A stretch of 64,000 nt of DNA from Mesorhizobium sp. Its GTDB lineage: Bacteria > Pseudomonadota > Alphaproteobacteria > Rhizobiales > Rhizobiaceae. Location: positions 372,001 through 436,000 of the forward strand of contig SAJS01000001.1 in assembly GCA_004017535.1 (NCBI GenBank), written 5' to 3'. The notes under the pieces were generated by a model. It saw only the letters and a list, made by a program, of their open reading frames with translations, was not told the origin of the DNA and did no database searches. Every line of letters begins with the position of its first letter. The stretch's first letter is position 1. Positions 26,343 to 35,400 of the stretch are shown one piece after another. The position numbers and the translations under genes are program-made.

Positions 26343-27365
26343 TCAGCCTGGCACCACCAGCACCTTGACCTCGCCCGGCGCCGGCGGATTGGCGATGACG
26401 TCGGGCGCCTCCTCCAGGCTGACCTGCTTGGAAATCAGCTTGTCGATCTCGATCGCGCCGGAGGCGATCATCTGCGCCGCCCGGCCATGCGTGAACGGGT
26501 TGAGGAAGGAGCTCAGCACTTTTAACTCGCGGAACAAAAGATCGAACGGCTCGATCTCCACCTTCATGCCTTGCGGCACCACGCCGACGATCACGACCGT
26601 GCCGCCGGCCTTGGCAATCCGCATCGACTGTTCGACCGTGTCGCGCACGCCGGCGCATTCCAGCACCACGTCGACGCCGCCGGGCGTCAGACCATTCGGC
26701 CCGGCGATGGCTGCTATAAGATCGCCGGCGCTTGGATCGACCGTTGCCGTCGCGCCGAGCTCCTCGGCAAGCGCGCGCCGCGAGGCCTGCCTGGTCGACA
26801 GGATGATGGTCGCAGCACCGGCGAGCCTCGCCAACTGCACGACGAGCAGGCCGATGACGCCGCCGCCGAGCACCGCGACCGACGCGCCCGGCCGGATCGC
26901 GGCAAGGTCCGCGCCGTGCAGGCAGCAGGCCAATGGCTCGCAGAAGGCGCCATGCGTCGGCTTGAGATCTGCGGGCAGCCGGAAGGCCTGCTTGTGCGGC
27001 ATCAGCACATAGTCGGCAAAGCCGCCGTCGCGGTGGATGCCGATGGCGCTCAGATTGCTGCACAGGTTGACGCGGCCGGCATGGCAGTGGGCGCAGCGCC
27101 CGCAGGCGATGTTGGGATCTCCGGTGACGCGGTCGCCGATGGCAATGCCGGACACTGCCGCGCCGACGGCTTCCACGATGCCGGAGAATTCATGGCCGAG
27201 CGTCACCGGCGGCGTGCAGGGGAACTCGCCGTGGAAAAGGTGCCGGTCGGTGCCGCAGACGCCGCAGGCCTCGATGCGCACGAGAACGTCCTCGAGCCCG
27301 GGAACGGGCTTGGGAATCTCGCGCAACCCGATCTTGCCTACCGCTTCCAACCGCACGGCTCTCAT
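26343..27365 (-). CDS. Zinc-dependent medium-chain alcohol/polyol dehydrogenase
   Basis: 340-aa MDR dehydrogenase. Catalytic zinc ligands are C37 in GVCGTDRH and H58-E59 in GHEFSG; the structural zinc site is C88, C91, C94, C102. The NAD-binding turn is VAVLGGGVIGLLVVQLA. It resembles sorbitol, threonine and L-iditol dehydrogenases; the substrate is not decided. It lies 110 bp behind dctM on the same strand, with a family C repeat in between, so it may be the last gene of the dctQ-dctM unit and oxidise what the transporter brings in. Confidence 0.9.
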   Translation of the reverse strand: MRAVRLEAVGKIGLREIPKPVPGLEDVLVRIEACGVCGTDRHLFHGEFPCTPPVTLGHEFSGIVEAVGAAVSGIAIGDRVTGDPNIACGRCAHCHAGRVNLCSNLSAIGIHRDGGFADYVLMPHKQAFRLPADLKPTHGAFCEPLACCLHGADLAAIRPGASVAVLGGGVIGLLVVQLARLAGAATIILSTRQASRRALAEELGATATVDPSAGDLIAAIAGPNGLTPGGVDVVLECAGVRDTVEQSMRIAKAGGTVVIVGVVPQGMKVEIEPFDLLFRELKVLSSFLNPFTHGRAAQMIASGAIEIDKLISKQVSLEEAPDVIANPPAPGEVKVLVVPG

Positions 27366-27375
27366 GGTCCACCTC

Positions 27376-27478
27376 AGAGCAATTTCAGGAAAAGTGTGAA
27401 GCGGTTTTCCGTCCGAAATTGCGTCAAAACAAAGAGATAGGACATTTCGGCGTTTCTATGAAACGGTGAAATGTCCTA
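27376..27478 (+). repeat. Family C palindromic repeat (full, two-hairpin copy)
   Basis: First hairpin GCAATTTC...GAAATTGC, then a linker AAAACAAAGAGATA and a second hairpin GGACATTTCGGCGTTTC/GAAACGGTGAAATGTCC. The terminal CTA is the stop codon of dctM read on the minus strand. The second hairpin differs from other copies in both arms at once. Confidence 0.85.
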
Positions 27479-29266
27479 GTTGAATTTGGGCGGCTGCGAG
27501 AGATCGGGCGCCGGTGCCGCCGGCTTGGCCGGCGCGTCGCCGAAGCTGGGCGGCTGCGACAGGTCGGGCGTGCCGGGCGCCGCCGGCGCGCCGCCATTGG
27601 CCGGTGCCGCGCCGTTATTGGCGGGCGGGGTGCCGAGCGGCGACAGCGAAGGCATGTCGGGCAGCTTCAGGTCTATCGTGCTGGGCTCCACCCCCGCTCC
27701 CTTGTAGCGCATGACCATTTGCGGGAAGGCGATGGTGAGGCCGATCATGATCACCTGGATGCAGACGAACGGCACGGCGCCCCAATAGATCTGCCCGGTA
27801 GAGACCGGCGCGATCTGCTTGCCGGTGATCCTGTCCAGGTAAGGCACGCGGGCCGCGACCGAGCGCAGGTAGAACAGCGCGAAGCCGAAGGGCGGATGCA
27901 TGAAGCTGGTCTGCATGTTGACGCCAAGCAGCACGCCGAACCAGATCAGGTCGATGCCGAGCTTGTCGGCGGCGGGCGCCAGCAGCGGCACGATGATGAA
28001 GGCGAGCTCGAAGAAATCGAGGAAGAAGGCAAGCAGGAAGACCAGGATGTTGACGCCGATCAGGAAGCCAGTCTCGCCGCCGGGCAGCGAGGTTAACAGA
28101 TGCTCGACCCAGATGTGACCGTTGACGCCGTAGAAGGTCAGCGAGAAGACGCGCGCGCCGATCAGGATGAACAGCACGAAGGAGGAAAGCCTGGTCGTCG
28201 AGGCGAGCGCCTGTTTGACGACGTCGAGCGACAGCCGCCCCTTGGCCGCCGCCATGATCAGTGCTCCGACGGAGCCCATTGCGCCGCCCTCGGTCGGCGT
28301 GGCGATGCCGAGGAAGATCGTGCCCAGCACCAGGAAGATCAGCGCCAGCGGCGGGATCAGCACGATCACCACCTGCTGCGCCAGCTTGGACATCATGTTG
28401 ATGCGCAGCCGCTGGTCGACAATGGCGGCGACATAGATGACGATGACGCCGACGGCGAAGCCGAGGATGTCGGCATTGTCGCCCTGCGTCGGCGCAAGAT
28501 AGCGATAGGCGCCGTAGGAGATCGCGCCGGTGGCCAGCAGCGCCACGATAAGCGACAGCACGCCGCGACCGAGCGTTCGGGCTTCGAGCGGCAGCGCCGG
28601 CATCGAGTTCGGCCGGACGATCGACATGATCAGGATGTAGAGCATGTAGATGCCGGTCAGTACGATGCCCGGGATCAAGGCACCGGCATACATGTCGCCG
28701 ACCGAGCGGCCGAGCTGGTCGGCAAGCACGATCAGCACCAGCGAGGGCGGGATGATCTGGGCAAGCGTGCCTGAGGCCGCGATGACGCCGGAGGCAACCC
28801 TGCGGTCATAGCCGTAGCGCAGCATGATCGGCAGCGAGATCAGGCCCATGGCGATGACCGAGGCCGCCACCACGCCGGTCGTTGCAGCCAACAGCGCGCC
28901 GACGAAGATGACCGCATAGGCAAGGCCGCCGCGGATCGGCCCGAACAACTGGCCGATCGTGTCGAGAAGGTCTTCGGCCATGCCGGATCGTTCGAGCACG
29001 ATGCCCATGAAGGTGAAGAACGGTATCGCCAGCAGCGTGTCGTTGGACATCACCCTGGTGCCGTAGAAATTGTCCGGCAGCGCATGCAGCAGCGGCCAGG
29101 CGAGATTGATCGACCCGCCGGAATAGGGCGAGACCAGCACGCCGATGAAGAAGAACAGCAGGCCGTTGGCGGCGAGCGAGAAGGCGACGGGATAGCCGAT
29201 CAAAAGGAAAATGATCAGCGAGGCGAACATGATCGGCGCCATGTTCTGCGCGATGAACTCGATCAT
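27476..29266 (-). CDS. dctM: TRAP transporter large permease DctM with Pro-rich tail
   Basis: 596-aa membrane permease, about 160 residues longer than the common DctM. It has the usual helices (FASLIIFLLIGYPVAFSLAA; LAIPFFTFMGIVLERSGMAED) and a mid-protein insertion of two to three extra helices (about 220-310, from GRGVLSLIVALLATGAIS). The last about 60 residues are a hydrophilic Pro/Ala/Gly tail with PDLSQPPSF and PDLSQPPKF repeated. Large variants of this kind occur in the mannitol/2-oxo acid TRAP group, in keeping with the TakP-like DctP. Its start overlaps the dctQ stop (ATGA). The stop codon lies in a repeat. Confidence 0.9.
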   Translation of the reverse strand: MIEFIAQNMAPIMFASLIIFLLIGYPVAFSLAANGLLFFFIGVLVSPYSGGSINLAWPLLHALPDNFYGTRVMSNDTLLAIPFFTFMGIVLERSGMAEDLLDTIGQLFGPIRGGLAYAVIFVGALLAATTGVVAASVIAMGLISLPIMLRYGYDRRVASGVIAASGTLAQIIPPSLVLIVLADQLGRSVGDMYAGALIPGIVLTGIYMLYILIMSIVRPNSMPALPLEARTLGRGVLSLIVALLATGAISYGAYRYLAPTQGDNADILGFAVGVIVIYVAAIVDQRLRINMMSKLAQQVVIVLIPPLALIFLVLGTIFLGIATPTEGGAMGSVGALIMAAAKGRLSLDVVKQALASTTRLSSFVLFILIGARVFSLTFYGVNGHIWVEHLLTSLPGGETGFLIGVNILVFLLAFFLDFFELAFIIVPLLAPAADKLGIDLIWFGVLLGVNMQTSFMHPPFGFALFYLRSVAARVPYLDRITGKQIAPVSTGQIYWGAVPFVCIQVIMIGLTIAFPQMVMRYKGAGVEPSTIDLKLPDMPSLSPLGTPPANNGAAPANGGAPAAPGTPDLSQPPSFGDAPAKPAAPAPDLSQPPKFN

Positions 29267-29868
29267 GGGCGAACCTCGCCGGCGATGGCTTTGGCTTCCT
29301 TGGCCAGCGCCTCCGCCTCGAGCCTGGCCTGCTCATGCGCCGATATGAAGGGATTGGGATCGTCCATGTCGCCGCGCATGATGGCGATCTTCTTGATGAT
29401 CTCGGAAATGCCCTGCAAGGCCAGCAGGAAGAAGCCGACGAGCAGGATGGCCTTGGCCGGCCAGACGATCAGGCCGCCGGCGTTGGTCGACATCTCGCCG
29501 CTGTGGAAGGACAGCGATACATAGGGCACGAAATAGATCACCATCAGCACGACGAATGGCATCAGGAAGAATAGGTGGCCGAAGAGGTCGATCCAGTGCT
29601 GCACGCGCCGCGAGAACATGCCGTAGACGATGTCGATGCGGATATGGTCGTTCTGCTTCAGCGTGTAGGCCGCGGCCAGCATGAAGGCGGCGCCGAACAG
29701 ATACCATTGCAGCTCAAGCCAGGCATTAGAGGAGGTGTCGAACACCTTGCGAATGACGGCATTGCCGGCGCTCACGAGGATAGCGAGCAGGATCAGCCAT
29801 GACACCCAGCGCCCGATGAACTCGTTGATGCGGTCGATCGTCCTGGATAGAGCGAGCAGCCCTGCCAT
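29263..29868 (-). CDS. dctQ: TRAP transporter small permease DctQ
   Basis: 201-aa protein with four predicted membrane helices: WVSWLILLAILVSAGNAVI, WYLFGAAFMLAAAYTLKQ, LFGHLFFLMPFVVLMVIYFV and ILLVGFFLLALQGISEII. The N-terminal half carries NAWLELQWYLFGAAFML and DHIRIDIVYGMF, both typical of DctQ. A charged C-terminal extension (about 45 residues, rich in Ala/Glu) follows the last helix. First gene of dctQ-dctM, with ATGA overlap. Confidence 0.92.
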   Translation of the reverse strand: MAGLLALSRTIDRINEFIGRWVSWLILLAILVSAGNAVIRKVFDTSSNAWLELQWYLFGAAFMLAAAYTLKQNDHIRIDIVYGMFSRRVQHWIDLFGHLFFLMPFVVLMVIYFVPYVSLSFHSGEMSTNAGGLIVWPAKAILLVGFFLLALQGISEIIKKIAIMRGDMDDPNPFISAHEQARLEAEALAKEAKAIAGEVRP

Positions 29869-29882
29869 GCATATCCTCCCTC

Positions 29883-29930
29883 GCGCATCGGCCCGAAAAT
29901 CGGTTGCGATTTTCGGAAAGCACGATGCGC
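29883..29930. repeat. Nested palindrome GCGCATCG / CCGAAAATCG
   Basis: Outer arms GCGCATCG (29883-29890) and CGATGCGC (29923-29930) enclose inner arms CCGAAAATCG (29893-29902) and CGATTTTCGG (29907-29916) with a GTTG loop. It sits just upstream of dctQ in a 278-bp gap that shows nothing else. It is unrelated in sequence to families A-C. Confidence 0.8.
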
Positions 29931-30146
29931 AGACTCAAAGTGCCATGCGGCGCGCCCGATTCCCCCTCCGGTGTCGCGTCGCTTGGCCCAACGGTATGCA
30001 GTGCGTGGTCCGGCAGGTCAACATGCCAAAGCCGCGCCGAACAGATCGATGAGCCGCGCAGAGGGCGCAATGCCGCCGCCTGACGATGCGTCATGCAACG
30101 AAAGTCTGTGGCCAGCAAAAGTCCGGAGAGAACGGAGGTCTGGGGC

Positions 30147-31052
30147 TCAGGCGATCTTGGCCTGGTCGCGCCCGGCGCCGATCAGCACCAGCATGGCGAC
30201 GAGGAAGAGATAGATCCAGGCATCGCGCCATTCGAGCGGGAAGTAGCCGGCCCAGAGCGATTCAGCCATGCCGAAGGCCGCGGCGCCAAGGGCCGCTCGA
30301 AGCGGCGACAAGTAGCCGCCGACTGCCGTCACGAACAGGATCTTCAGGCCGTAGACCAGCCCGGTGCCGAAGGAGACATTGCCATAATAGAGGCCGGCAA
30401 GCACCCCGGCCAGGGCCGCGCAGAAACCCCCGAACAGCACGGCGCGGCGGAACACCGCGCGCACATCGACCCCGCACATCGCCGCTGCTTTCGGATCGTC
30501 GGAGACGGCACGCCAGGCGCGGCCGAAGCGCGAATGCGAAAACAGCCAGGCCGCCAGCGCCACCAGCGCGACGACCCCCGCGCAGTCGAGCAGCTGGATG
30601 ACGGTGAGCGTGACCTTGAAACCCTCGCCCTGGGCAAAGACGACCGGAGTGGCAAGCATCGGCGGCAGCCAGAGGTCATGCGTGTCAGCCGCGATGCGGC
30701 TCGCCTCCGACAGGAAGATCAAGATGCCGAGCGTCGTCACCACGATGGCGTTGGGCGAGCGGTCGGCGAGCCTCTCGAACACGCTGCGCGACAGGATGTG
30801 GCTGATCAGCGCGGCGTAGAGCAGGGCCGCGGCGACGCCGAGCGCCACCGCGGCGGCCAGCGTCAGCCACAGCGCCTGATAACCGAAGGCGGCGGCCAGG
30901 ATCATTGTCTGGCCGCAAAAGGCGAACAGCGCGCCATAGGCCAGGTTTGTGCGGTGCAGGATGCCGTTGGTCAGCACATAGCCGAAGGCCAGCAGCGCGT
31001 AGAGCGCGCCTGAATGCAGCCCGTTCAGCACCTGCTGGAAGAAATAGAGCAT
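30147..31052 (-). CDS. Lone LivH-type branched-chain amino acid ABC permease
   Basis: About 301-aa permease of the LivH family. ATG 31052 is chosen because AAGGA precedes it by 6 bases and family sequence starts there (MLYFFQQVLNGLHSGALYAL). It has eight or so hydrophobic segments; conserved-looking parts are ALLAFGYVLTNGILHRTNLA, GRAWRAVSDDPKAAAMCGVD (EAA-like loop) and LKILFVTAVGGYLSPLRAALG. None of LivM, LivG, LivF or LivK is adjacent, which is unusual because LivH works only in a full complex. It is divergent from the CGNR regulator across 94 bp. Confidence 0.88.
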   Translation of the reverse strand: MLYFFQQVLNGLHSGALYALLAFGYVLTNGILHRTNLAYGALFAFCGQTMILAAAFGYQALWLTLAAAVALGVAAALLYAALISHILSRSVFERLADRSPNAIVVTTLGILIFLSEASRIAADTHDLWLPPMLATPVVFAQGEGFKVTLTVIQLLDCAGVVALVALAAWLFSHSRFGRAWRAVSDDPKAAAMCGVDVRAVFRRAVLFGGFCAALAGVLAGLYYGNVSFGTGLVYGLKILFVTAVGGYLSPLRAALGAAAFGMAESLWAGYFPLEWRDAWIYLFLVAMLVLIGAGRDQAKIA

Positions 31053-31104
31053 GCGGCGTCCTTGGGGCCGCATGACGCGACCCTGCAGGGAGCGTTACAT
31101 TCAG

Positions 31105-31140
31105 AATCTAACTTGTCAAACACGTTTTATAGGTTAGATT
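31105..31140 (+). promoter_or_regulatory. Inverted repeat AATCTAAC/GTTAGATT overlapping a sigma70-like promoter
   Basis: Perfect 8-base arms at 31105-31112 and 31133-31140, 20 bases apart. Within them TTGTCA (31113-31118) and TAGATT (31135-31140) are separated by 16 bases, a good -35/-10 pair. Transcription would start within about one base of the ATG at 31147, so the message may be leaderless. The site lies between the divergent livH-like and CGNR genes. Confidence 0.55.
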
Positions 31141-31146
31141 TCTGCT

Positions 31147-31755
31147 ATGACGGTTTCCTGGACCCCGCACCGCTTCACCGGCGGCATCCTTGCGCTCGAT
31201 ACGGCGAACACCGTGGTGCTGCGCAACGATCCGCAAAGGTCCTTCGACCGTTTCGACGACCCGGCCGAGATCGCCCGCTTCGCCGAGGCGGCCAGCGGCT
31301 TCCGCGCCGCCGAGCTCGGCGGTCGGCGGCTGCGGGCGCCGGAGCCGGGCGAGATCAAACCGACCGTCATCTCGATCCGCGAGGCGACCGATCGTCTGTT
31401 TCGCCATGCCGTGTCGAATGGCGCGGTGGCGACCAACCACCTGCCGGATTTCCTCACGGCCTGCGCCAGGGGGCTGTCCGGCAGCGCGACCGAGATCGGA
31501 ACGCCTGGCCAGCCTTTCGGCGACCCGCGAACGCCCATCGCGTTCGAGGCGGCTTTGGCCGTCTCGGCGCTGTCGCTGCTGCGCGACGAAACAGTGGCGA
31601 GGCTCAGAATCTGTCCCAATTGCAGCTGGCTGTTCGTCGACCGCAGCCGCAACGCCAGCCGCTTGTGGTGCGACATGGCCGTTTGCGGCAACCGCCAGAA
31701 GGCAAACCGCTACTACCGCCGCCGCACGGCGGCGAGGGAGGTTCCCAATGCTTAG
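31147..31755 (+). CDS. CGNR zinc-finger (ABATE-domain) protein
   Basis: 202-aa putative regulator. The N-terminal about 140 residues are the ABATE domain (GILALDTANTVVLRN; TVISIREATDRLFRHAV). The C-terminal CGNR zinc finger has C156, C159, C175, C180 in CPNCSWLFVDRSRN and CDMAVCGNRQKANRYYRR. CGNR proteins are thought to bind DNA or RNA and often sit beside DMT or ABC transporter genes, here the divergent LivH-like permease. The ATG is only 6 bases after a -10-like TAGATT, and no ribosome site is visible. Its stop overlaps the next gene by 8 bases. Confidence 0.9.
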   Translation: MTVSWTPHRFTGGILALDTANTVVLRNDPQRSFDRFDDPAEIARFAEAASGFRAAELGGRRLRAPEPGEIKPTVISIREATDRLFRHAVSNGAVATNHLPDFLTACARGLSGSATEIGTPGQPFGDPRTPIAFEAALAVSALSLLRDETVARLRICPNCSWLFVDRSRNASRLWCDMAVCGNRQKANRYYRRRTAAREVPNA

Positions 31756-32278
31756 AAAACTATCGCGTTCGGCTTTGATCGGCGCCGCCCTTGTCGCCGC
31801 TGTCGCGCTCGGCGCCTGCCGCGACAGCGGCAAGGAGCAGCTCTTCGCCATTTCCGGCAAGCTGTTCGAATTCAATTACCGGCTGGCCATCGCCACCTAT
31901 GTCATCACGTTGAAGCCGCTGCGGCCCATGGTCGACGGCCAGGTCGCGGTGGTGAGCTTTCAGAATCCCGCCGGCGGCGACCCGCTCATCGTCAACCAGA
32001 AGATCTGGCCGAAGCTGCCGCACATCACGCTCACCAGCCCGCCGCTCACCTGCGTGGTCAAAGATAAACCCTATTCCGTCTCGATCCGCATCGAGGATGC
32101 GAGCGGCACGCTGCTGCAGAGCATCGATACCACGATGACCTCGTCCGAGGACCAGACGATGCTGCCGGACCGGCCACTGGTGATCGGGCCGAAATACGAG
32201 CTCAACCCGGACCTTGCCGGCCATCCCGACGGCAAGCTGCCCGGCGAGCAGAAGCCGGATTGCTCGAGAGCGACCTGA
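31748..32278 (+). CDS. Small predicted lipoprotein, function unknown
   Basis: 176 aa. A positively charged N-terminus, a hydrophobic core and the lipobox ALGAC (Cys24) mark a lipoprotein anchored to the membrane. The remainder has no motif I recognise: alternating beta-like stretches (YVITLKPLRPMVDGQVAVVSF; ITLTSPPLTCVVKDKPYSVS, each split by turns) and two further Cys suggest a small beta sandwich. It overlaps the end of the CGNR gene by 8 bases, so translation is probably coupled. A link to the same transport process is guesswork. 207 bp without visible signals follow. Confidence 0.75.
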   Translation: MLRKLSRSALIGAALVAAVALGACRDSGKEQLFAISGKLFEFNYRLAIATYVITLKPLRPMVDGQVAVVSFQNPAGGDPLIVNQKIWPKLPHITLTSPPLTCVVKDKPYSVSIRIEDASGTLLQSIDTTMTSSEDQTMLPDRPLVIGPKYELNPDLAGHPDGKLPGEQKPDCSRAT

Positions 32279-32485
32279 AACGCACAGCACTCACGAAATT
32301 TTTGTTCTTGGGGAAGCGGTTAGCATGATCTTGCATGCGCCGCCGGCCACTCGCCAGATCGTTTGTTGCGTGCTATCTGGCCTCTGCGATTTTGTTTGAC
32401 CTCACCGCCAAGGGACGAAAGACTGCGGCGTCCCACTCCGACGTTGGCTGCCTGATTTGAGGCGCCTCCGCAGAGGAAATACCTG

Positions 32486-35400
32486 ATGACGCTGCACGAC
32501 GTCGCGCTCGACGACAAGTTCGACCTTGGCAAGGAGCGCGTCTTCCTATCGGGTGCGCAAGCGGTTGTGCGCATGCTTCTGATGCAGCGCGAGCGCGACC
32601 GCCGCGCCGGCCTCAACACCGCGGGCTTCGTCTCCGGCTATCGCGGCTCGCCCTTGGGCGGTCTCGACATGCAGCTGTGGCGGGCGAAGAAGCAGCTTGC
32701 GCAGGCCGACATCGTCTTTCAGCCGGGCCTCAACGAGGAACTCGCCGCCACCGCCTGCTGGGGTTCGCAGCAGACCGAATTGCTGGGCGAGGGCACGCAT
32801 GACGGCGTCTTTTCCGTCTGGTACGGCAAGGGGCCGGGCGTCGACCGGTCCGGCGACGTCTTCCGCCACGCCAATCTTGCCGGCTCCTCGAAGCATGGCG
32901 GCGTGCTTGCCCTGATGGGCGACGACCATATGGCCGAATCCTCGACCAACGCGCATGCCACCGAATTCCTCTTCGTCGACACCATGGTGCCGATCCTCAA
33001 CCCGGCCGGCGTCCAGGAGATCATCGACTACGGCCTCTACGGCTTTGCCATGTCGCGCTTCGCCGGCACCTGGGCGGCGATCAAATGCGTCAAGGACAAT
33101 ATCGAATCGACGGCCTCGGTCGACGCCTCGATCGAGCGTCTGGGCATCGTCATTCCCGAATTCGACATGCCGCCGGGCGGCTTGAACATCCGCCACGAGA
33201 TCGACATGCTCGGCCAGGAAGAGAGGCTGCATGAATACAAGCGCGCCGCCGCCTCGGCCTTCATCCAGGCCAATGGGTTGAATCGCATCGTCTATTCCGG
33301 CGGCCGCAATCCCAAGCTCGGCGTCATCACCATCGGCAAGAGCTATCTCGACGTCCGCCAGGCGCTGGAGGATATCGGCATCGACGAGGCGGCCGCCAAC
33401 CGCATCGGCATCCGCCTGTTCAAGGTAGGCTGCCCATGGCCGCTCGATTTTCAGCATATCGCCGAGTTCGCGCGCGGCCTCGACACCATCGTCGTCGTCG
33501 AGGAAAAGCGCTCGCTGATCGAGGTGCAACTGCGCGAGAACCTCTACGGCACCGCCACACAGCCGATGATCGTCGGCAAGAAGGACGAGCGCGGCGACTG
33601 GCTGTTTCCGGCCAAGGGCGCGCTCGACCCGAACGAGATCGCGATTGCGCTCGGCGAGCGGATCCTGCGCACCATCGGCCCCTCGGAAGAAATCGGGGCG
33701 CGGGTGGCGAAGCTGCGCCAGTTCCAGGCGATGCTCGCCGACACGGTCGATATCGGTTCGCGCACGCCCTTCTTCTGCTCAGGCTGCCCGCATAATTCCT
33801 CGACCAAGGTGCCGGACGGCTCGCTCGCCGCCGCCGGTATCGGCTGCCATTTCATGGCGCTGTGGATGGACAGGAACACCGTCGGCTTCACCGCTATGGG
33901 CGGCGAGGGCGCGCAATGGGTCGGACAGGCGCCGTTCTCCAAACGCGACCACATCTTCCAGAATCTGGGTGACGGCACTTACAACCATTCCGGCGTGCTG
34001 GCGATCCGCTTCGCGCTGTCCTCCGGCGCCAACATCACCTACAAGATCCTCTACAACGATGCCGTGGCGATGACCGGCGGCCAGCCGCATGAGGGCGGCC
34101 TGACCGTCGACATGATCGCCAGGCAAGTGCGCGCCGAGGGCGTCGAGCGCATCGCCGTCGTCACCGACGAGCCCAGCAAATATGCCGGGAAGGCCGATTT
34201 CCCGGCCGGCATAACCATCCACCACCGCGACGATCTCGATCTCGTTCAGCGCGAGTTGCGTGGGTTCAAAGGCGTTTCCGTTCTCATATACGATCAGACC
34301 TGCGCCGCGGAAAAGCGCCGTCGCCGCAAGCGCGGCACCTTCCCCGATCCGGACAAACGCGTCTTCATCAACGAGCTGGTCTGCGAAGGCTGCGGCGATT
34401 GCGGCGTGCAGTCCAACTGCGTCTCTATCCAGCCGGTCGAGACCGAATTCGGCCGCAAGCGCCGCATCGACCAATCGAGCTGCAACAAGGATTTTTCCTG
34501 CCTCAACGGTTTCTGCCCGTCCTTCGTCACCGTGCATGGCGGCAAGATCAGGAAGGGCGAAGGCATTGCCGGCAAGGCCGATCCGCTGGACGGCGTGCCC
34601 GTGCCGGCTGAATTCAGCATGGGCAATCAGGGCTGGGCGGCGATCATCGATGGGGTCGGCGGCACCGGCGTCGTCACCATCGGCGCGGTGCTTGGCATGG
34701 CCGCGCATCTGGAAGGAAAGGGCTGCGGCATGATCGACATGGCCGGCCTCGCCCAGAAGGGCGGCTCGGTCTTCACCCATGTCCGCATCGCCCCGACACC
34801 CGAGGACATCCACGCCATTCGCGTCTCGGCCGGCAAGGCCGACCTTGTGCTCGGCTGCGACCTCGTCGTCTCCGGCGCCAAGAAGGTGCTGGGCGCGGTG
34901 CGCGAGGGTCATACGATCTTCCTCGCCAACACTGCCGAGATCATGCCCGGCGAATTCACCCGTTCCGCCGACTTCTCGCTGCCTGTCGAGCGGCTGAAGA
35001 AGGCGATCCGGGCGGCGGCGGGCGACGACAAGGCGCATTTCTTCGACGCCACCCGCACCGCGACCGCTTTGTTCGGCAATTCGCTTGGCGCCAACATGTT
35101 CATGCTGGGCTTCGCCTTCCAGCATGGCGGCCTGCCGCTTTCGGCTGAAGCCGTTGAAAAGGCGATAGAATTGAACGGCGAAGCGGTGGCGATGAATATC
35201 GCGGCTTTCCGCTGGGGCCGTCGTGCCGCACATCAGCCCGATTTCGTGCGTGGTCTGGTCGCCCAAACCGGCAAGCCTGCGTCACAACCGGCCGAGACGC
35301 TGGACGATGTCATCGCCCGCCGCGTCGCCTTCCTCACCGCCTACCAGAACGCCGCCTATTCCAGGCGCTACGCCGACCGCGTGGCGGCGTTGCGCGCCAC

